Shown here piece after piece: positions 49,627 through 58,960 of a DNA stretch of 64,000 bases. This stretch comes from Paenibacillus sp. PL2-23 (GTDB lineage Bacteria > Bacillota > Bacilli > Paenibacillales > Paenibacillaceae), in NCBI RefSeq assembly GCF_040834005.1, contig NZ_CP162129.1, forward strand, positions 4,413,501 to 4,477,500. The letters are read 5' to 3'. Position 1 is the first letter of the stretch; every line of letters begins with the position of its first letter. The notes under the pieces were generated by a model, which was not told the origin of the DNA, made no database searches, and saw nothing but the letters and a program-made list of their open reading frames with translations. The position numbers and the translations under genes were made by a program.

Positions 49627-51540
49627 TTACTTTTTCTGAAAAGAAAACTGAAATGCCGCTTCCTCCCGACCGCCCACAGCTCCCTCCGCCAGAGGGACAA
49701 AGTCTAGCGTATACCAATGCCTTTCCTCACCGGCATGGTTCAGGTCGCTGCGCGTCGTGATGACAGGACGCCAAGCCTCCGGATGATAGGAAATATAGAG
49801 TCGGTGGCCGCCTTCAAGCATGAGGACGCCCTCCTCCACCCGCTTGGGCTCCAGCAAGGTGATGAATCGCTCCACGATTGGCTCGTCTTGCCGCAGGGCA
49901 TCCAGGGGCGCTTCCGCCATTGTGAACCGGTCAACCAGCACCAGGCTGGGACCATCCGTCTTCCTCCACTGGAAGCTCCGCTCCAGCCCCAGCAAGCCCG
50001 CTCCCTTAGGGTAGGCTCCGCTCAGCTCCAGGCCAAGCTCATCCTCAACGTCCGAGAGCAGCACCTTCGTCACGACGGCTCGATGCTCCGCTCCTTCCTG
50101 CTGCAGCTGCCCTCTCACAATGGGAAGCGAATGGCCTTGCGAGCCATTGCACCAGAATGTATACCGCTCCGGGCCAAAATATTGCTTCGTATACATGCCG
50201 CTGCCGAGGTCCGCCAGGTACACTTCACCGTCCGCATGCAGCAGGAAGTGTCCGCAGTCGTTATGATTATGGGATTCGCCATTGTGCCCGCCCTTGGCAG
50301 CGAAGCTGTATACGCTGCCGTCTTCCGCTACATAGCGGGACATGAGCCACGCCGCATCAGTCATAAAATGAGCCTCCGTCGGCCATCCGACATGGGCCGA
50401 CGTCTCTGTGTCGCCAGCCGCCTTCCGCAGCTCGCTCGCCTTGGCCAACAAAGCGCCGCGCGCTTCAGCCGCCCAGATGAGGTTCCTGACAGCTGGCGCC
50501 CACCGGCCGCAATGATCCGCGGCGAAGGGCGCTCTCAGCGCTGCCTCCGGCAAAGCGACCTCTGGAAACTCATCGCGGAGCCGCAGCGTGAGCCCCATAA
50601 ATATGCCGCTGCGCTGAGGGGAATCCGAGAAGTTCACCACCATATCCCCGCATGAGAAGCATCGCTGCTGGAACAGGGCAATGCCCTTAACCTTCGGGAT
50701 GGCGAAGCCGTCTATAGCCCCTCCCGTGGCTCGCTTCAACAAATCGGAGTAATACGCGTAATAGCCGAAGCCGTATTGCCAGTAGCCATACCCCTCCACA
50801 CAGGCGCCGTCTTCGCCGTATCCCGCAAGGAAGCAAGCCATGGATACATGCACACGCTCCAATACGCGCACCAGTCTATCCGTATCCCTGATCCCGTACA
50901 GCGCCGCCGCCCCAATGGAGCCTGCGCACACAGAGGACCAATTGTTCTCCAGCCTCTCCCAAGGATAAGGCCCCTGCTCCAGAAACGGCTCGAACAATCG
51001 GCGCTCCATCTCCATCCCTATCTGCGCCCGCAGCTCAGCATCCAGCCTGTCGCCAAGCAAGGCGCTCAATTCAGCCAGCGCAAAGCCTGTCTCCGCCGCG
51101 AATAAGTCAATATTGCCGAAGCGTCCCCGCTTCTCGCCATAATGAGCGGGCAGGCACCATGTAAATTCATTGCAGATGGACCAAGCCGTGCGATGCAGCG
51201 AGTCCCGATACGCCTCTTCCTCCGGCCTCAGCCAGCTCATCACGCCAAAGGCGCAGAGCCGTTTTCTTCTGGCAAAATACACCTTCTCGTACGCCAGCCG
51301 GTCGCCGGTCTCCGCAAACATGCGGAACAGCTCATCGGTCAGCTCTGGCTCCGGTTCCCCAAGCATACGCGCGGCTTCCGCCTCGATCTCGCTGACCAAT
51401 CCCGCCAACGAACGGTCCTCCAGCAGCCGGCTTGCCCATTCGTCAGGCCCTGACTCCCCTCCCAGCAGGCCGAAGCCGAGGCTGCGCGCCGCCAGAGCCG
51501 AAGACCATTCCCGAAGCTCCCAATCTCCCCATTCCATCAT
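49627..51540 (-). CDS. Heparinase II/III-like polysaccharide lyase
   Basis: 637 aa from ATG 51540 or 51537 after GGGAGGACGC. No signal peptide, so it is cytoplasmic. N-terminal alpha/alpha toroid (WEWGDWELREWSS region; YPWERLENNWSSVCAGSIGA), then the beta-sandwich half starting GHNGESHNHNDCGHFLLHAD, with the metal/catalytic His pair, and YLADLGSGMYTKQYFGPERY. This layout is that of heparinase II/III (PL12/15/21-like) enzymes, which cleave uronic-acid polysaccharides by beta-elimination. It would produce the unsaturated ends that GH88 hydrolyses. Confidence 0.85.
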   Translation of the reverse strand: MMEWGDWELREWSSALAARSLGFGLLGGESGPDEWASRLLEDRSLAGLVSEIEAEAARMLGEPEPELTDELFRMFAETGDRLAYEKVYFARRKRLCAFGVMSWLRPEEEAYRDSLHRTAWSICNEFTWCLPAHYGEKRGRFGNIDLFAAETGFALAELSALLGDRLDAELRAQIGMEMERRLFEPFLEQGPYPWERLENNWSSVCAGSIGAAALYGIRDTDRLVRVLERVHVSMACFLAGYGEDGACVEGYGYWQYGFGYYAYYSDLLKRATGGAIDGFAIPKVKGIALFQQRCFSCGDMVVNFSDSPQRSGIFMGLTLRLRDEFPEVALPEAALRAPFAADHCGRWAPAVRNLIWAAEARGALLAKASELRKAAGDTETSAHVGWPTEAHFMTDAAWLMSRYVAEDGSVYSFAAKGGHNGESHNHNDCGHFLLHADGEVYLADLGSGMYTKQYFGPERYTFWCNGSQGHSLPIVRGQLQQEGAEHRAVVTKVLLSDVEDELGLELSGAYPKGAGLLGLERSFQWRKTDGPSLVLVDRFTMAEAPLDALRQDEPIVERFITLLEPKRVEEGVLMLEGGHRLYISYHPEAWRPVITTRSDLNHAGEERHWYTLDFVPLAEGAVGGREEAAFQFSFQKK

Positions 51541-51550
51541 GCGTCCTCCC

Positions 51551-53167
51551 TTATCCTTTGCGCAGCTGGCCGCGGAATTCAACCGGCGTGACGCCGGCGA
51601 ACGCCTTGAACAGCTTGATGAAGTAGCTCTGGTTGTCGTATCCCAGCAGCTCGCATATTTTGCCCACTGGCGTCGCGCTGCTCTCCAGCAGCTCCTTCGC
51701 GCGGTGCATCTTCATTCTGGTGACGTATTCGATAAACGTCTCGCCGGTTTCTTTTTTGAACAGTCTGCTGAAATAGCTCGGGTTCATAAACAGCTGCTCC
51801 GCCACCTCCTCCAGCGTTATTTTCCGATCCAGATGCTGTGTGACAAAATGGCATGCTTCCGCAATCTCCGAGCGCTTGCTGGACGTGCCTCCATACAAAT
51901 CCGTTGCGATGATGGAGAGGCAATGGCCGATCATCCACTCCTTCAGCTCCGCCATCGTATCGAGCTCAAGCGCTTCGTTCGGAAGGACATCCGTATTGCC
52001 GCTGGTCCGGTAATCAAGGGCGGATTGAAGCTTCAGCCGCGTATCCAGCAGCATGCGGAGCACCCAGTCCTTGACCATGGCAGGGTCCGGTCGGTGCTGC
52101 TCGATATCATCCAGCCAGCTGTTAACCGTGACGCCGATCTCCGCCACCTTCTTCCCGATAATCAAGTCTCTCAGCCGCTCGCTTGATTTCTGGAAATCCC
52201 GGAACAAATCATAGGCGCCCGGCGACCTGCCCTCGGCGCGCGCTATCGAGCCGCTCGTCCGGTAAAACCGGGCGACCCGGTCCTGCTGAATATGCAGCAG
52301 AGCTGCCTTGATGCAGTTCGGCTCCGAGCAGCGCTCCCCAATCAGGAACGACATTCTCAGCTTCAGCGAATGGACCGCCGTCTGCAGGCTTCGCAGCAGC
52401 GCTCGCGTCTCATCGTACCCATTCACCTTCAGGCCGCCCTGGAATGCCGCGAGTATGACCGTCTCTTGGGCGCTGTATTGGAAGTGGACCGCCGACAGGC
52501 CGGACCCCTGTATCGCCTCCTCGACAACATTGTCCACTGCGAAGCGCAGCACCTCGTCGGATTGGAATCGAAGCTTGGCCGCGCGCAACTCGTCAATCAT
52601 GCCGATAACGGGAATAATTGTCTCCCCTCCGCGAAGCGGCAGCCCGAAGCCCTCCAGCTCCGCCTTCCATTTCTCTATATCAAGTAGCGGCTGCTGTAAC
52701 GTCGTCCGGATAAATTTCTCCTTCATAAGAGAACGGTTCCGATCGACCAGCCGCTCCATCCGCAGCTGCTTGGATTGCTGCTCCCGCTCCTGCTCCAGGC
52801 TGGCGATAAACTGCGTCAGCAGCGTCCGGATCTGAGCCGGCTCAAGCGTATCCTTCAGCAAATAATCCTGCACCTGCAGCTTCATCGCCTGCCTCGCATA
52901 TTCGAACTCGGTGTGGCAGGACAGAATTGCCGCCCGAAGATTCGGCTTATGCTCCTTCATTCTCGAGACGAGCTCCAGTCCATCCATCTGCGGCATTCCG
53001 ATGTCTGTAATCAGAATGTCGGGCATATCCAGCGCCGCCGCTTCCAGCGCTCTGGCACCGTTCTCATGCATACCAATCACCTGCAAGCCAAGCTTCTCCC
53101 AATCTATTGCGTAATGGATTAATTCCAGAACAGGATAATCGTCGTCCACAAGCATGACTTTATACAT
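51551..53167 (-). CDS. YesN-type response regulator (AraC DNA-binding)
   Basis: 538 aa from ATG 53167 (GTG 53176 is an alternative). Residues 1-120 are a receiver domain (VMLVDDDYPVLELIHYAIDW; phosphorylation Asp in LITDIGMPQMDGLE; Lys in QDYLLKD). The C-terminal ~100 residues are an AraC domain: ITLEEVAEQLFMNPSYFSRL and GKICELLGYDNQSYFIKLFK. The middle is variable. Overlaps the histidine kinase end. Its likely operators are the direct repeats seen at three promoters of this locus. Confidence 0.93.
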   Translation of the reverse strand: MYKVMLVDDDYPVLELIHYAIDWEKLGLQVIGMHENGARALEAAALDMPDILITDIGMPQMDGLELVSRMKEHKPNLRAAILSCHTEFEYARQAMKLQVQDYLLKDTLEPAQIRTLLTQFIASLEQEREQQSKQLRMERLVDRNRSLMKEKFIRTTLQQPLLDIEKWKAELEGFGLPLRGGETIIPVIGMIDELRAAKLRFQSDEVLRFAVDNVVEEAIQGSGLSAVHFQYSAQETVILAAFQGGLKVNGYDETRALLRSLQTAVHSLKLRMSFLIGERCSEPNCIKAALLHIQQDRVARFYRTSGSIARAEGRSPGAYDLFRDFQKSSERLRDLIIGKKVAEIGVTVNSWLDDIEQHRPDPAMVKDWVLRMLLDTRLKLQSALDYRTSGNTDVLPNEALELDTMAELKEWMIGHCLSIIATDLYGGTSSKRSEIAEACHFVTQHLDRKITLEEVAEQLFMNPSYFSRLFKKETGETFIEYVTRMKMHRAKELLESSATPVGKICELLGYDNQSYFIKLFKAFAGVTPVEFRGQLRKG

Positions 53168-54983
53168 GCGGTTCACCAGCCTTAAGCTTTGGAATATGGA
53201 TCGTTATGTTCGTCCCTTCATTCACGTTGCTAATAACCTCAATTCGGAAGGCTTCGCCGTACGTCATTCTCATGCGGTCGCAGACATTCACCAGTCCGAT
53301 GCCGGACAGCCGACTGCTATGGTCGGACACCGGAGCCGGCTGTTCGCCGGGAGCCGCCAGCTTGGCGCGAAGGGCCGCGAGGCTGTCCGCCTCCATGCCC
53401 ATGCCATCATCCTCGATGCGAATCCAGAACTCCTGAGCGGTAGCCCATGTCGCAATACGAATCGTACCCGCCCTCTGACTGAGCCCATGAATAAGCGCGT
53501 TCTCGATAATTGGCTGCAGGAAGAAGCGCGGCACAAGCACCATCAGCGTATCGGGCGATGGATCCAGCACCAGCTCCACCTTTTCCTTCTGCCGCATGTT
53601 CATCAGCTTCACATAGTCAGTTACAATCGACAGCTCCTCATGCAGCGGAATCGTATCGTTGCTCTGCGTAATCGTCATACGCAGCAGCTTGGATAGCGAA
53701 GCAATCATCTCCGAGCTGTCCAGATCGCCGCCCCGCATGACCTTCATCCGAATGGAATTGAGCACATTGAACAAAAAATGCGGATTGATCTGCGCCTGCA
53801 GCATGGCCAGCTCCGCCTTGCGCTTCCTCGACTGTGTCGTCGTCACCTCGGCGATCATCATTTTGACCCGGTCCAGCATCTGATCGAAGGACTGCCCCAA
53901 GTAACCGATTTCATCGCTGCCCCGAATGTTGGAGCGGATCTCAAGGTTGCCCCGCTGCACGGTTTCCGCCACCTTGCCGAGACGGACAAGCGGCTTCGTG
54001 AAGCTGTTCAGCAAGTAGAGGAGCAGCAAGAAGAACACAACAAATGATATAAGCTGTAGCATCGCCACACGGTTAAAAATCGAATTCAGCTTATACACCG
54101 CTTCCTTGTAAGGCGTAAGCGACACCAGCTCCCAGCCGGTCAGCGTCTGTCTGTACGACGTGAGGATGTAGCTTTCGTCGCCTACGCTCACGAGCTCCGA
54201 GCGAGCCTGGCTGCCGGCAGTATTCCGGTTGGAGAAGCTTTCGCCGATCCTCGTCTTGTCCGTGTGGGAGAGGATAAAGCCGCCGCGGTCGACCAGGAGC
54301 GTCTCTTGTCCTCCAGACAGCCGATTGAAGATGCCGCTGATCTGCTTCTCCATAATGGTGACAAACACATATCCATACGGCTTGACGCCTGCGCGCAAGG
54401 TGCGCCCCATTGTAATCTGATAGGGACTGGAGGAAGCCTCCGCCGGAAATACGGTCGGACTGGCGCCAATCCATAACGATTGCATATTTTTCAAAGCATC
54501 CATCTCTGGGAACCAGGGCTCCTCCTTCAGCTGGAGCGGATCGAATTCCGACAGGTTGTAATTCGTAAATCGAGTGCCGTCGGTAAGCAGAATGGTCACA
54601 TAAGCAATATCGCCGTGAATCGTCATGTTGCCGATTTTGTTCATAATTTTACTCTGATCCAGGAAGCTTTCGTAGGCTGCGTCAGGTCCCTCATACGTTT
54701 TCCCTGCCGCAATCTCCTTCAATACAACCGTTATGGAGGAATCCATCTGCACACTGTTCGCGATATACAGCATATAATCGAACACGTTCATCACATAGCC
54801 GTCCACAAGCTGGAGCTTCTGGCGCGATTGCTCCATCGCTTCCTCCTTGACCGCCTCCTTGGTCAGCATATTGTACAGCGCAAGCGTAATAAACGCCGGC
54901 ACCAGAATACAGACAACCGCCGTCACAATGAGACGGAAGCGGAACGATCTGGACCATAGCCATGGCCTCGTCGGGATGGGCAT
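53160..54983 (-). CDS. YesM-type sensor histidine kinase
   Basis: 607 aa from ATG 54983 (GGAGGA, 7 nt). The longer frame crosses a terminator and is not used. Membrane helix about 13-35 (LIVTAVVCILVPAFITLALY), extracellular cache-like region, second helix about 285-310 (ISFVVFFLLLLYLLNSFTKP), HAMP, phospho-acceptor QINPHFLFNVLNSIRM, then ATPase motifs (NALIHGLSQR, EDDGMGM, GIGLVNVCDRM). It senses an external sugar or the loaded binding protein and phosphorylates the neighbouring regulator. Confidence 0.93.
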   Translation of the reverse strand: MPIPTRPWLWSRSFRFRLIVTAVVCILVPAFITLALYNMLTKEAVKEEAMEQSRQKLQLVDGYVMNVFDYMLYIANSVQMDSSITVVLKEIAAGKTYEGPDAAYESFLDQSKIMNKIGNMTIHGDIAYVTILLTDGTRFTNYNLSEFDPLQLKEEPWFPEMDALKNMQSLWIGASPTVFPAEASSSPYQITMGRTLRAGVKPYGYVFVTIMEKQISGIFNRLSGGQETLLVDRGGFILSHTDKTRIGESFSNRNTAGSQARSELVSVGDESYILTSYRQTLTGWELVSLTPYKEAVYKLNSIFNRVAMLQLISFVVFFLLLLYLLNSFTKPLVRLGKVAETVQRGNLEIRSNIRGSDEIGYLGQSFDQMLDRVKMMIAEVTTTQSRKRKAELAMLQAQINPHFLFNVLNSIRMKVMRGGDLDSSEMIASLSKLLRMTITQSNDTIPLHEELSIVTDYVKLMNMRQKEKVELVLDPSPDTLMVLVPRFFLQPIIENALIHGLSQRAGTIRIATWATAQEFWIRIEDDGMGMEADSLAALRAKLAAPGEQPAPVSDHSSRLSGIGLVNVCDRMRMTYGEAFRIEVISNVNEGTNITIHIPKLKAGEPHV

Positions 54984-55011
54984 ACGATTATCCTCCGTGT
55001 TCAACAATTGT

Positions 55012-55041
55012 AAAAAAGAGGCGCAGACGTTACGCTGCACC
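55012..55041 (-). terminator. Attenuating terminator between binding protein and kinase genes
   Basis: GGTGCAG...CTGCGCC stem (one G-U pair) followed by TCTTTTTT on the minus strand, 30 nt before the kinase ribosome site. It would keep kinase levels well below the binding protein. Confidence 0.75.
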
Positions 55042-55072
55042 CCTTCTATCTTTTATTTCCTAGTATAGCCCA

Positions 55073-56479
55073 TTATTTATTGGCATCAATAATTTTTTGA
55101 ACGCGATCATTCAGGGCCGCAATTGTCTGGTCGATATCTTGCTGATCATAGATGAGCTTCTCGTATTCTTCGTTGATTACTTTGTATACTTCCGATTGGT
55201 AGGTCACCGGAGGAATGATTTTGGACGATTTGGCGTTCGACAGCGTATGAATCAGAGATGCCTTGTCGACCTTTTCCGGATTTTTGGTGCCGCCGAGAAT
55301 AATGTCGATGATGCTTTCCATTTGCGACTGATCGACGCCGTTCCAGGCCGGAATGTTTTTACCCTGAGCGATTTGGCCTTCCGTCGTATACCAGCGGACG
55401 AATTGGTAGGCCGCTTCTTTATTTTTGGAGCTTTCGGCAACGGCTACATAATCCGTCGTCACCATCGTGTAGCCGCCCTCGTCGGAGGCATTATTTTTTG
55501 GAATCGGCGCGACAGCTACTTCAAAGTTTAGCGGGAATTGCTCCGTACCACCCAACTCCGTGTTCATCCAGCTGCCAATCATAATCATGCCGACCGCCTG
55601 GTTAAAGAATTGGTTCCGATAGTGCAGCTTCTGGGAGAGCATATCGGTGTAAGGCGTCGCGGACTGATCCGTTTTCTCCATTTGGAGGCGCAGCTCAAGC
55701 GTCTTGCGGAAGAGCGGGTTGTCGAAGTTCATGGAGCCGTCTTCCTTCAGGAATTCCGTATTGTCAGGCTGATTCGCCAGACCCAGCTTCATAAATTCCA
55801 TCCAGCCGCCGTTTTGCGGACCGTGGAAATAAGTGCCGTATGTTTTGGAGGCGCCTTCGCCTTTAGTCAGCTGCTTCGCGTATGCGGTGAAGTCATCCCA
55901 TGTCCAGTCTGTTGGAACCTCAAGACCGGCTTCCGTCAGCTTTGTTTTGTTCAAGAGCACGTACCAAGGGTTGAACTTGCCTGGAAGCGCGTATACCTTG
56001 CCGTTCAGCGTCGTGTTGACCTTGTAGTCCTCGGATACCTTGAAGCCTTCAGCCGAGATGAATTCATCCAGAGGCGCTACCATGCCAAGACCTACACGCT
56101 GCGCGTAGGAAGCCGGGTCGGAGAACATCAGCACGTCCATTGTTTCATTCGAGGATGCAGCCAGGTCGAGCTTCTGCAGCGCTTCCTGGGAATCGCCCTT
56201 CTCACTGAGCACATTGACGTTTACTTTAATATTGGGATTAGCCGCTTCGAATGCAGCGATTGTCTTGGACCAGTTGTACGTGGCCTCATTGCCGAACGTG
56301 TGAAGCTGAATCGTCACTTGCTCCTCTACCGCCTTGGGAGATTCCGTTGGCGCCGAGGATGCTCCTCCGCCGTTGCCTCCGCTGGAGCTGTTGTTGCCGC
56401 CATTATTGCCCGCGCAGCCTGTCAGCGCCATTACCGTTGATAATGCAAGCACGAAAACCGCTTTTTTCCCTTTAAACAT
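55073..56479 (-). CDS. Sugar ABC transporter binding lipoprotein
   Basis: 468 aa from ATG 56479 (GGAGGGTTACAC). Signal peptide KGKKAVFVLALSTVMALTGC with lipobox LTGC, then a Gly/Asn/Ser linker. The mature part (VTIQLHTFGNEATYNWSKTI, TWDDFTAYAKQLTKGEG, MIMIGSWMNTELGG) is an extracellular solute-binding family 1 fold. It delivers oligosaccharide to the MalF/MalG-like permeases. An ATPase gene is absent here; a shared MsmX-type ATPase elsewhere is likely. Confidence 0.92.
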   Translation of the reverse strand: MFKGKKAVFVLALSTVMALTGCAGNNGGNNSSSGGNGGGASSAPTESPKAVEEQVTIQLHTFGNEATYNWSKTIAAFEAANPNIKVNVNVLSEKGDSQEALQKLDLAASSNETMDVLMFSDPASYAQRVGLGMVAPLDEFISAEGFKVSEDYKVNTTLNGKVYALPGKFNPWYVLLNKTKLTEAGLEVPTDWTWDDFTAYAKQLTKGEGASKTYGTYFHGPQNGGWMEFMKLGLANQPDNTEFLKEDGSMNFDNPLFRKTLELRLQMEKTDQSATPYTDMLSQKLHYRNQFFNQAVGMIMIGSWMNTELGGTEQFPLNFEVAVAPIPKNNASDEGGYTMVTTDYVAVAESSKNKEAAYQFVRWYTTEGQIAQGKNIPAWNGVDQSQMESIIDIILGGTKNPEKVDKASLIHTLSNAKSSKIIPPVTYQSEVYKVINEEYEKLIYDQQDIDQTIAALNDRVQKIIDANK

Positions 56480-56567
56480 GTGTAACCCTCCCTGAATGTA
56501 TTTCTTATAGGCTATAGAAGAAGTCGAATTCATCGTCGCTTTTTGTTGAATCCGCTTTCTTGTACTC

Positions 56568-56630
56568 ATTGTAGCAACCGCTCACATACACTCTATACCA
56601 CAAATTTGACCACAAATGCGATTATTTTTA
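56568..56630 (-). promoter_or_regulatory. Promoter of the binding-protein gene with paired half-sites
   Basis: TACAAT (56573-56568) lies 25 nt downstream of TCAAATTTGTG (56609-56599), which is 21 bp after TAAAAATAATC (56630-56620). No good -35. The same arrangement occurs at the permease and GH88 promoters. Confidence 0.65.
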
Positions 56631-56637
56631 CCACATG

Positions 56638-56679
56638 AAAATCCTTGAATATCTGAAAACTTCAGATATAAAGGATTTT
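56638..56679 (-). terminator. Long hairpin before the binding-protein promoter
   Basis: AAAATCCTT/AAGGATTTT outer and ATATCTGAA/TTCAGATAT inner arms form a near-perfect 18-bp stem. On the minus strand it ends in TTTT. It can end the permease transcript just before the next promoter. Confidence 0.6.
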
Positions 56680-56831
56680 CATTGGCGATAGAACCTACCC
56701 CTGAAGCGCGGTCGCCCATCCTCGAATGGCTTCGATCAGGTTCTATCACCACATGAACTTTCATTGGCGATAGAACCTACCCCTGAAGCGCGGTCGCTCA
56801 TCCTCGAATGGCTTCGATCAGGTTCTATCAC
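56677..56831. repeat. Two tandem copies of a 73-bp hairpin repeat
   Basis: Copies at 56677-56749 and 56759-56831 differ at one base (period 82 bp). Each has arms GATAGAACCT/AGGTTCTATC around 41 nt with an inner GAAGC/GCTTC pair. They lie between the permease and binding-protein genes. Confidence 0.85.
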
Positions 56832-56839
56832 AACGTCCC

Positions 56840-57682
56840 CTACCCCTTCACTCCGCCAAGGGCGATGCCTTCGATGACGCTTTTCTGTCCAATAATGAAC
56901 ACGATGAGCAGCGGCAGAATCGCGGATACGGCTGCAGCCATCATAAGCGAATAAAATTCTCCGTTGATCGTCGTGAACTTCTGCATCGCCAGCTGGATGG
57001 TGTACAGCGCGTCAGTCCTAAGGAAAATCAGCGGATTCTGATAGTCGTTCCATGTCCAGATGAAGCGAAGAATCGCATAGGTGGCGATTGCAGGCCTGAC
57101 GAGCGGGAATGCGATCCGCCAGAAAATGCGCCAGTGGCCGGCACCATCGATTTTGGCCGATTCAATAAATTCATTATGAATGCCCATAAAAAATTGTCTC
57201 AGCATGAACGTGCCCAGCACGCTGAAACTTCCCAACATAATAAGTCCTAGATGACTGTCGAATAATTGGATTTGGCGGTACAGCAGGAACTGCGGCACCA
57301 GAATAGCCTGCTGCGGAATCATGTAGGTCGCCAGCACGATTAGGAACAAATATTTGCCCGCCGCAAACTGGATTTTGGAGAAGCCGTAAGCCGCTAACGC
57401 AGATACCGTACAGGAAATGACCGTGGTCAGCACCGTCACCTTCACGGTGTTCCAATAATATTTGTAGAACGGGAACTTCCCTACCCATACTTCCTTGTAA
57501 TTCTCAATCATATGCCATTGTGAGGGAATCCACTTGATGGGATAAGTGAACACCTCCGCCTCAATCTTGAACGATGCCGACAGCATCCAGAGAAACGGCA
57601 TAAGGAACAGGACGCTTATGGCGAACATAATGGCCGTCAGAATGCCCTTGCGCACTTTCGCGGTTCTTGTCGTTGTGGTCAT
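56840..57682 (-). CDS. ABC sugar permease (MalG-type)
   Basis: 280 aa with six membrane helices, beginning VRKGILTAIMFAISVLFLMP. The EAA loop ESAKIDGAGHWRIFWRIAFP contacts the ATPase. The end GQKSVIEGIALGGVKG is typical of MalG-type subunits. AAAGGGGAG precedes ATG 57682. It works with the upstream MalF-type permease. Confidence 0.94.
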   Translation of the reverse strand: MTTTTRTAKVRKGILTAIMFAISVLFLMPFLWMLSASFKIEAEVFTYPIKWIPSQWHMIENYKEVWVGKFPFYKYYWNTVKVTVLTTVISCTVSALAAYGFSKIQFAAGKYLFLIVLATYMIPQQAILVPQFLLYRQIQLFDSHLGLIMLGSFSVLGTFMLRQFFMGIHNEFIESAKIDGAGHWRIFWRIAFPLVRPAIATYAILRFIWTWNDYQNPLIFLRTDALYTIQLAMQKFTTINGEFYSLMMAAAVSAILPLLIVFIIGQKSVIEGIALGGVKG

Positions 57683-57697
57683 GCTCGTCTCCCCTTT

Positions 57698-58639
57698 CTA
57701 GTAATTCACCCATTTTTTCTGCCCGACCCACTGCAGCAGCGTAATCGCCAGCACGCAGAAGAACAAGACGACCGACATCGCGGAGGCTGGTCCGATCTTC
57801 AAATTGACGAATGCGGATTCGTACAGATTCCACACAATCATGTTCGTGGAATTCAGCGGTCCTCCTTTGGTCATAACGGCGATCAGGTCGAACACCTTGA
57901 AGGTCGATATAATGCCCGTAATGAGCAGGAAAAACGTCGTTGACGACAGCTGCGGGAACGTGATGCTTTTGAACTTTACCCATGTGCCTGCGCCATCGAT
58001 CTCCGCCGCTTCGTACAGGTCCTTCGGAATCGACTGCAGGCCTGCAATATAGACGATCATATTGAAGCCGATGGCTGTCCAGATCGCAATCATCATAAGC
58101 GAAGGCAGCGCATACTTCGGATCGGCAATCCATTTCGGCGGATTCTCGATACCGAGCGACATCAGCGCCTGATTGACCGGACCGGCCGATGGGTGGAACA
58201 GCACCTGCCATACAATCGCTACGGCAACGATGCTGGAGATATACGGCATAAAGTATGCAACCTTGAAGAAGCTTTTCATATACACATATTTGTCGATCAT
58301 AATCGCAAGGAACATCGAAATGGCGAGGTAGATCGGCACAGCCAGCAGGAAGGTTGCATTATTGCGCATAGACTTCAGAAACTTGTCGTCCTGGAACAAT
58401 CTCTCGAAGTTATCAAAGCCAATAAATTTAATGTGCTGGATGCCCGTCACAAAATTCCAGTCGGCGAGCGATAAGAAGAAGATCGCGATAATCGGAATAA
58501 GCGTCAGCACCGTAACCCCGATCAGCATCGGTCCGATGAACAGGAAGCCCGCGATGGTTTCTTTTGTCTGCAATCGGCTCCCTCTGCGTTTGGGAGCTGC
58601 CGCCGGCTTGGCCCCCGTTGCCGTCTTTATGGTTTGCAT
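57698..58639 (-). CDS. ABC sugar permease (MalF-type)
   Basis: 313 aa, six membrane helices, beginning after a basic Ala/Pro/Lys-rich N-terminus with ETIAGFLFIGPMLIGVTVLT. EAA loop EAAEIDGAGTWVKFKSITFP near residue 215. AGAGGTGAGG precedes ATG 58639. First gene of the permease transcript. Confidence 0.94.
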   Translation of the reverse strand: MQTIKTATGAKPAAAPKRRGSRLQTKETIAGFLFIGPMLIGVTVLTLIPIIAIFFLSLADWNFVTGIQHIKFIGFDNFERLFQDDKFLKSMRNNATFLLAVPIYLAISMFLAIMIDKYVYMKSFFKVAYFMPYISSIVAVAIVWQVLFHPSAGPVNQALMSLGIENPPKWIADPKYALPSLMMIAIWTAIGFNMIVYIAGLQSIPKDLYEAAEIDGAGTWVKFKSITFPQLSSTTFFLLITGIISTFKVFDLIAVMTKGGPLNSTNMIVWNLYESAFVNLKIGPASAMSVVLFFCVLAITLLQWVGQKKWVNY

Positions 58640-58672
58640 CTGTTCCTCACCTCTTGTCGTTGTCTTATTTGT

Positions 58673-58735
58673 ATTATAGGAAACAACCTTGTCGTTTCTT
58701 TAACGTAATTTTGATTGGCTATGCCGTTATTTTGA
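58673..58735 (-). promoter_or_regulatory. Permease promoter with paired half-sites
   Basis: TATAAT (58678-58673) lies 25 nt after TCAAAATTACG (58714-58704), which is exactly 21 bp after TCAAAATAACG (58735-58725). The -35 position (AAAGAA) is poor, so activation by an AraC-type protein touching the -35 is likely. Confidence 0.72.
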
Positions 58736-58783
58736 CTTTCTTGGAGGCTCACAGTAATAATCCAGCGGTTCTCGGTCCAGCAC

Positions 58784-58841
58784 AAAAAACCGCATCCCAT
58801 CCTGACCTGGATCAACCATCTCCATCAGGATAAAATGCGGT
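58784..58841 (-). terminator. Terminator after the GH88 gene
   Basis: ACCGCAT/ATGCGGT outer and ATCCTGA/TCAGGAT inner arms, then TTTTTTG on the minus strand. It separates GH88 from the permease transcript. Confidence 0.75.
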
Positions 58842-58960
58842 AGAAGCATTCTCGTCTTCAACGTTGCGGGCGGCGCGGGCAGAGCTCCTTCATATCAGGT
58901 GCTCTTCGTGCGCAGTGGATGATCACGCAGCTCTACTCTTATAATAGCGCAGCCCTCCAC

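Noticed and set aside
51170..52186. 338-codon plus-strand frame across lyase and regulator genes
   Set aside because: Spans two real opposite-strand genes and has no ribosome site.
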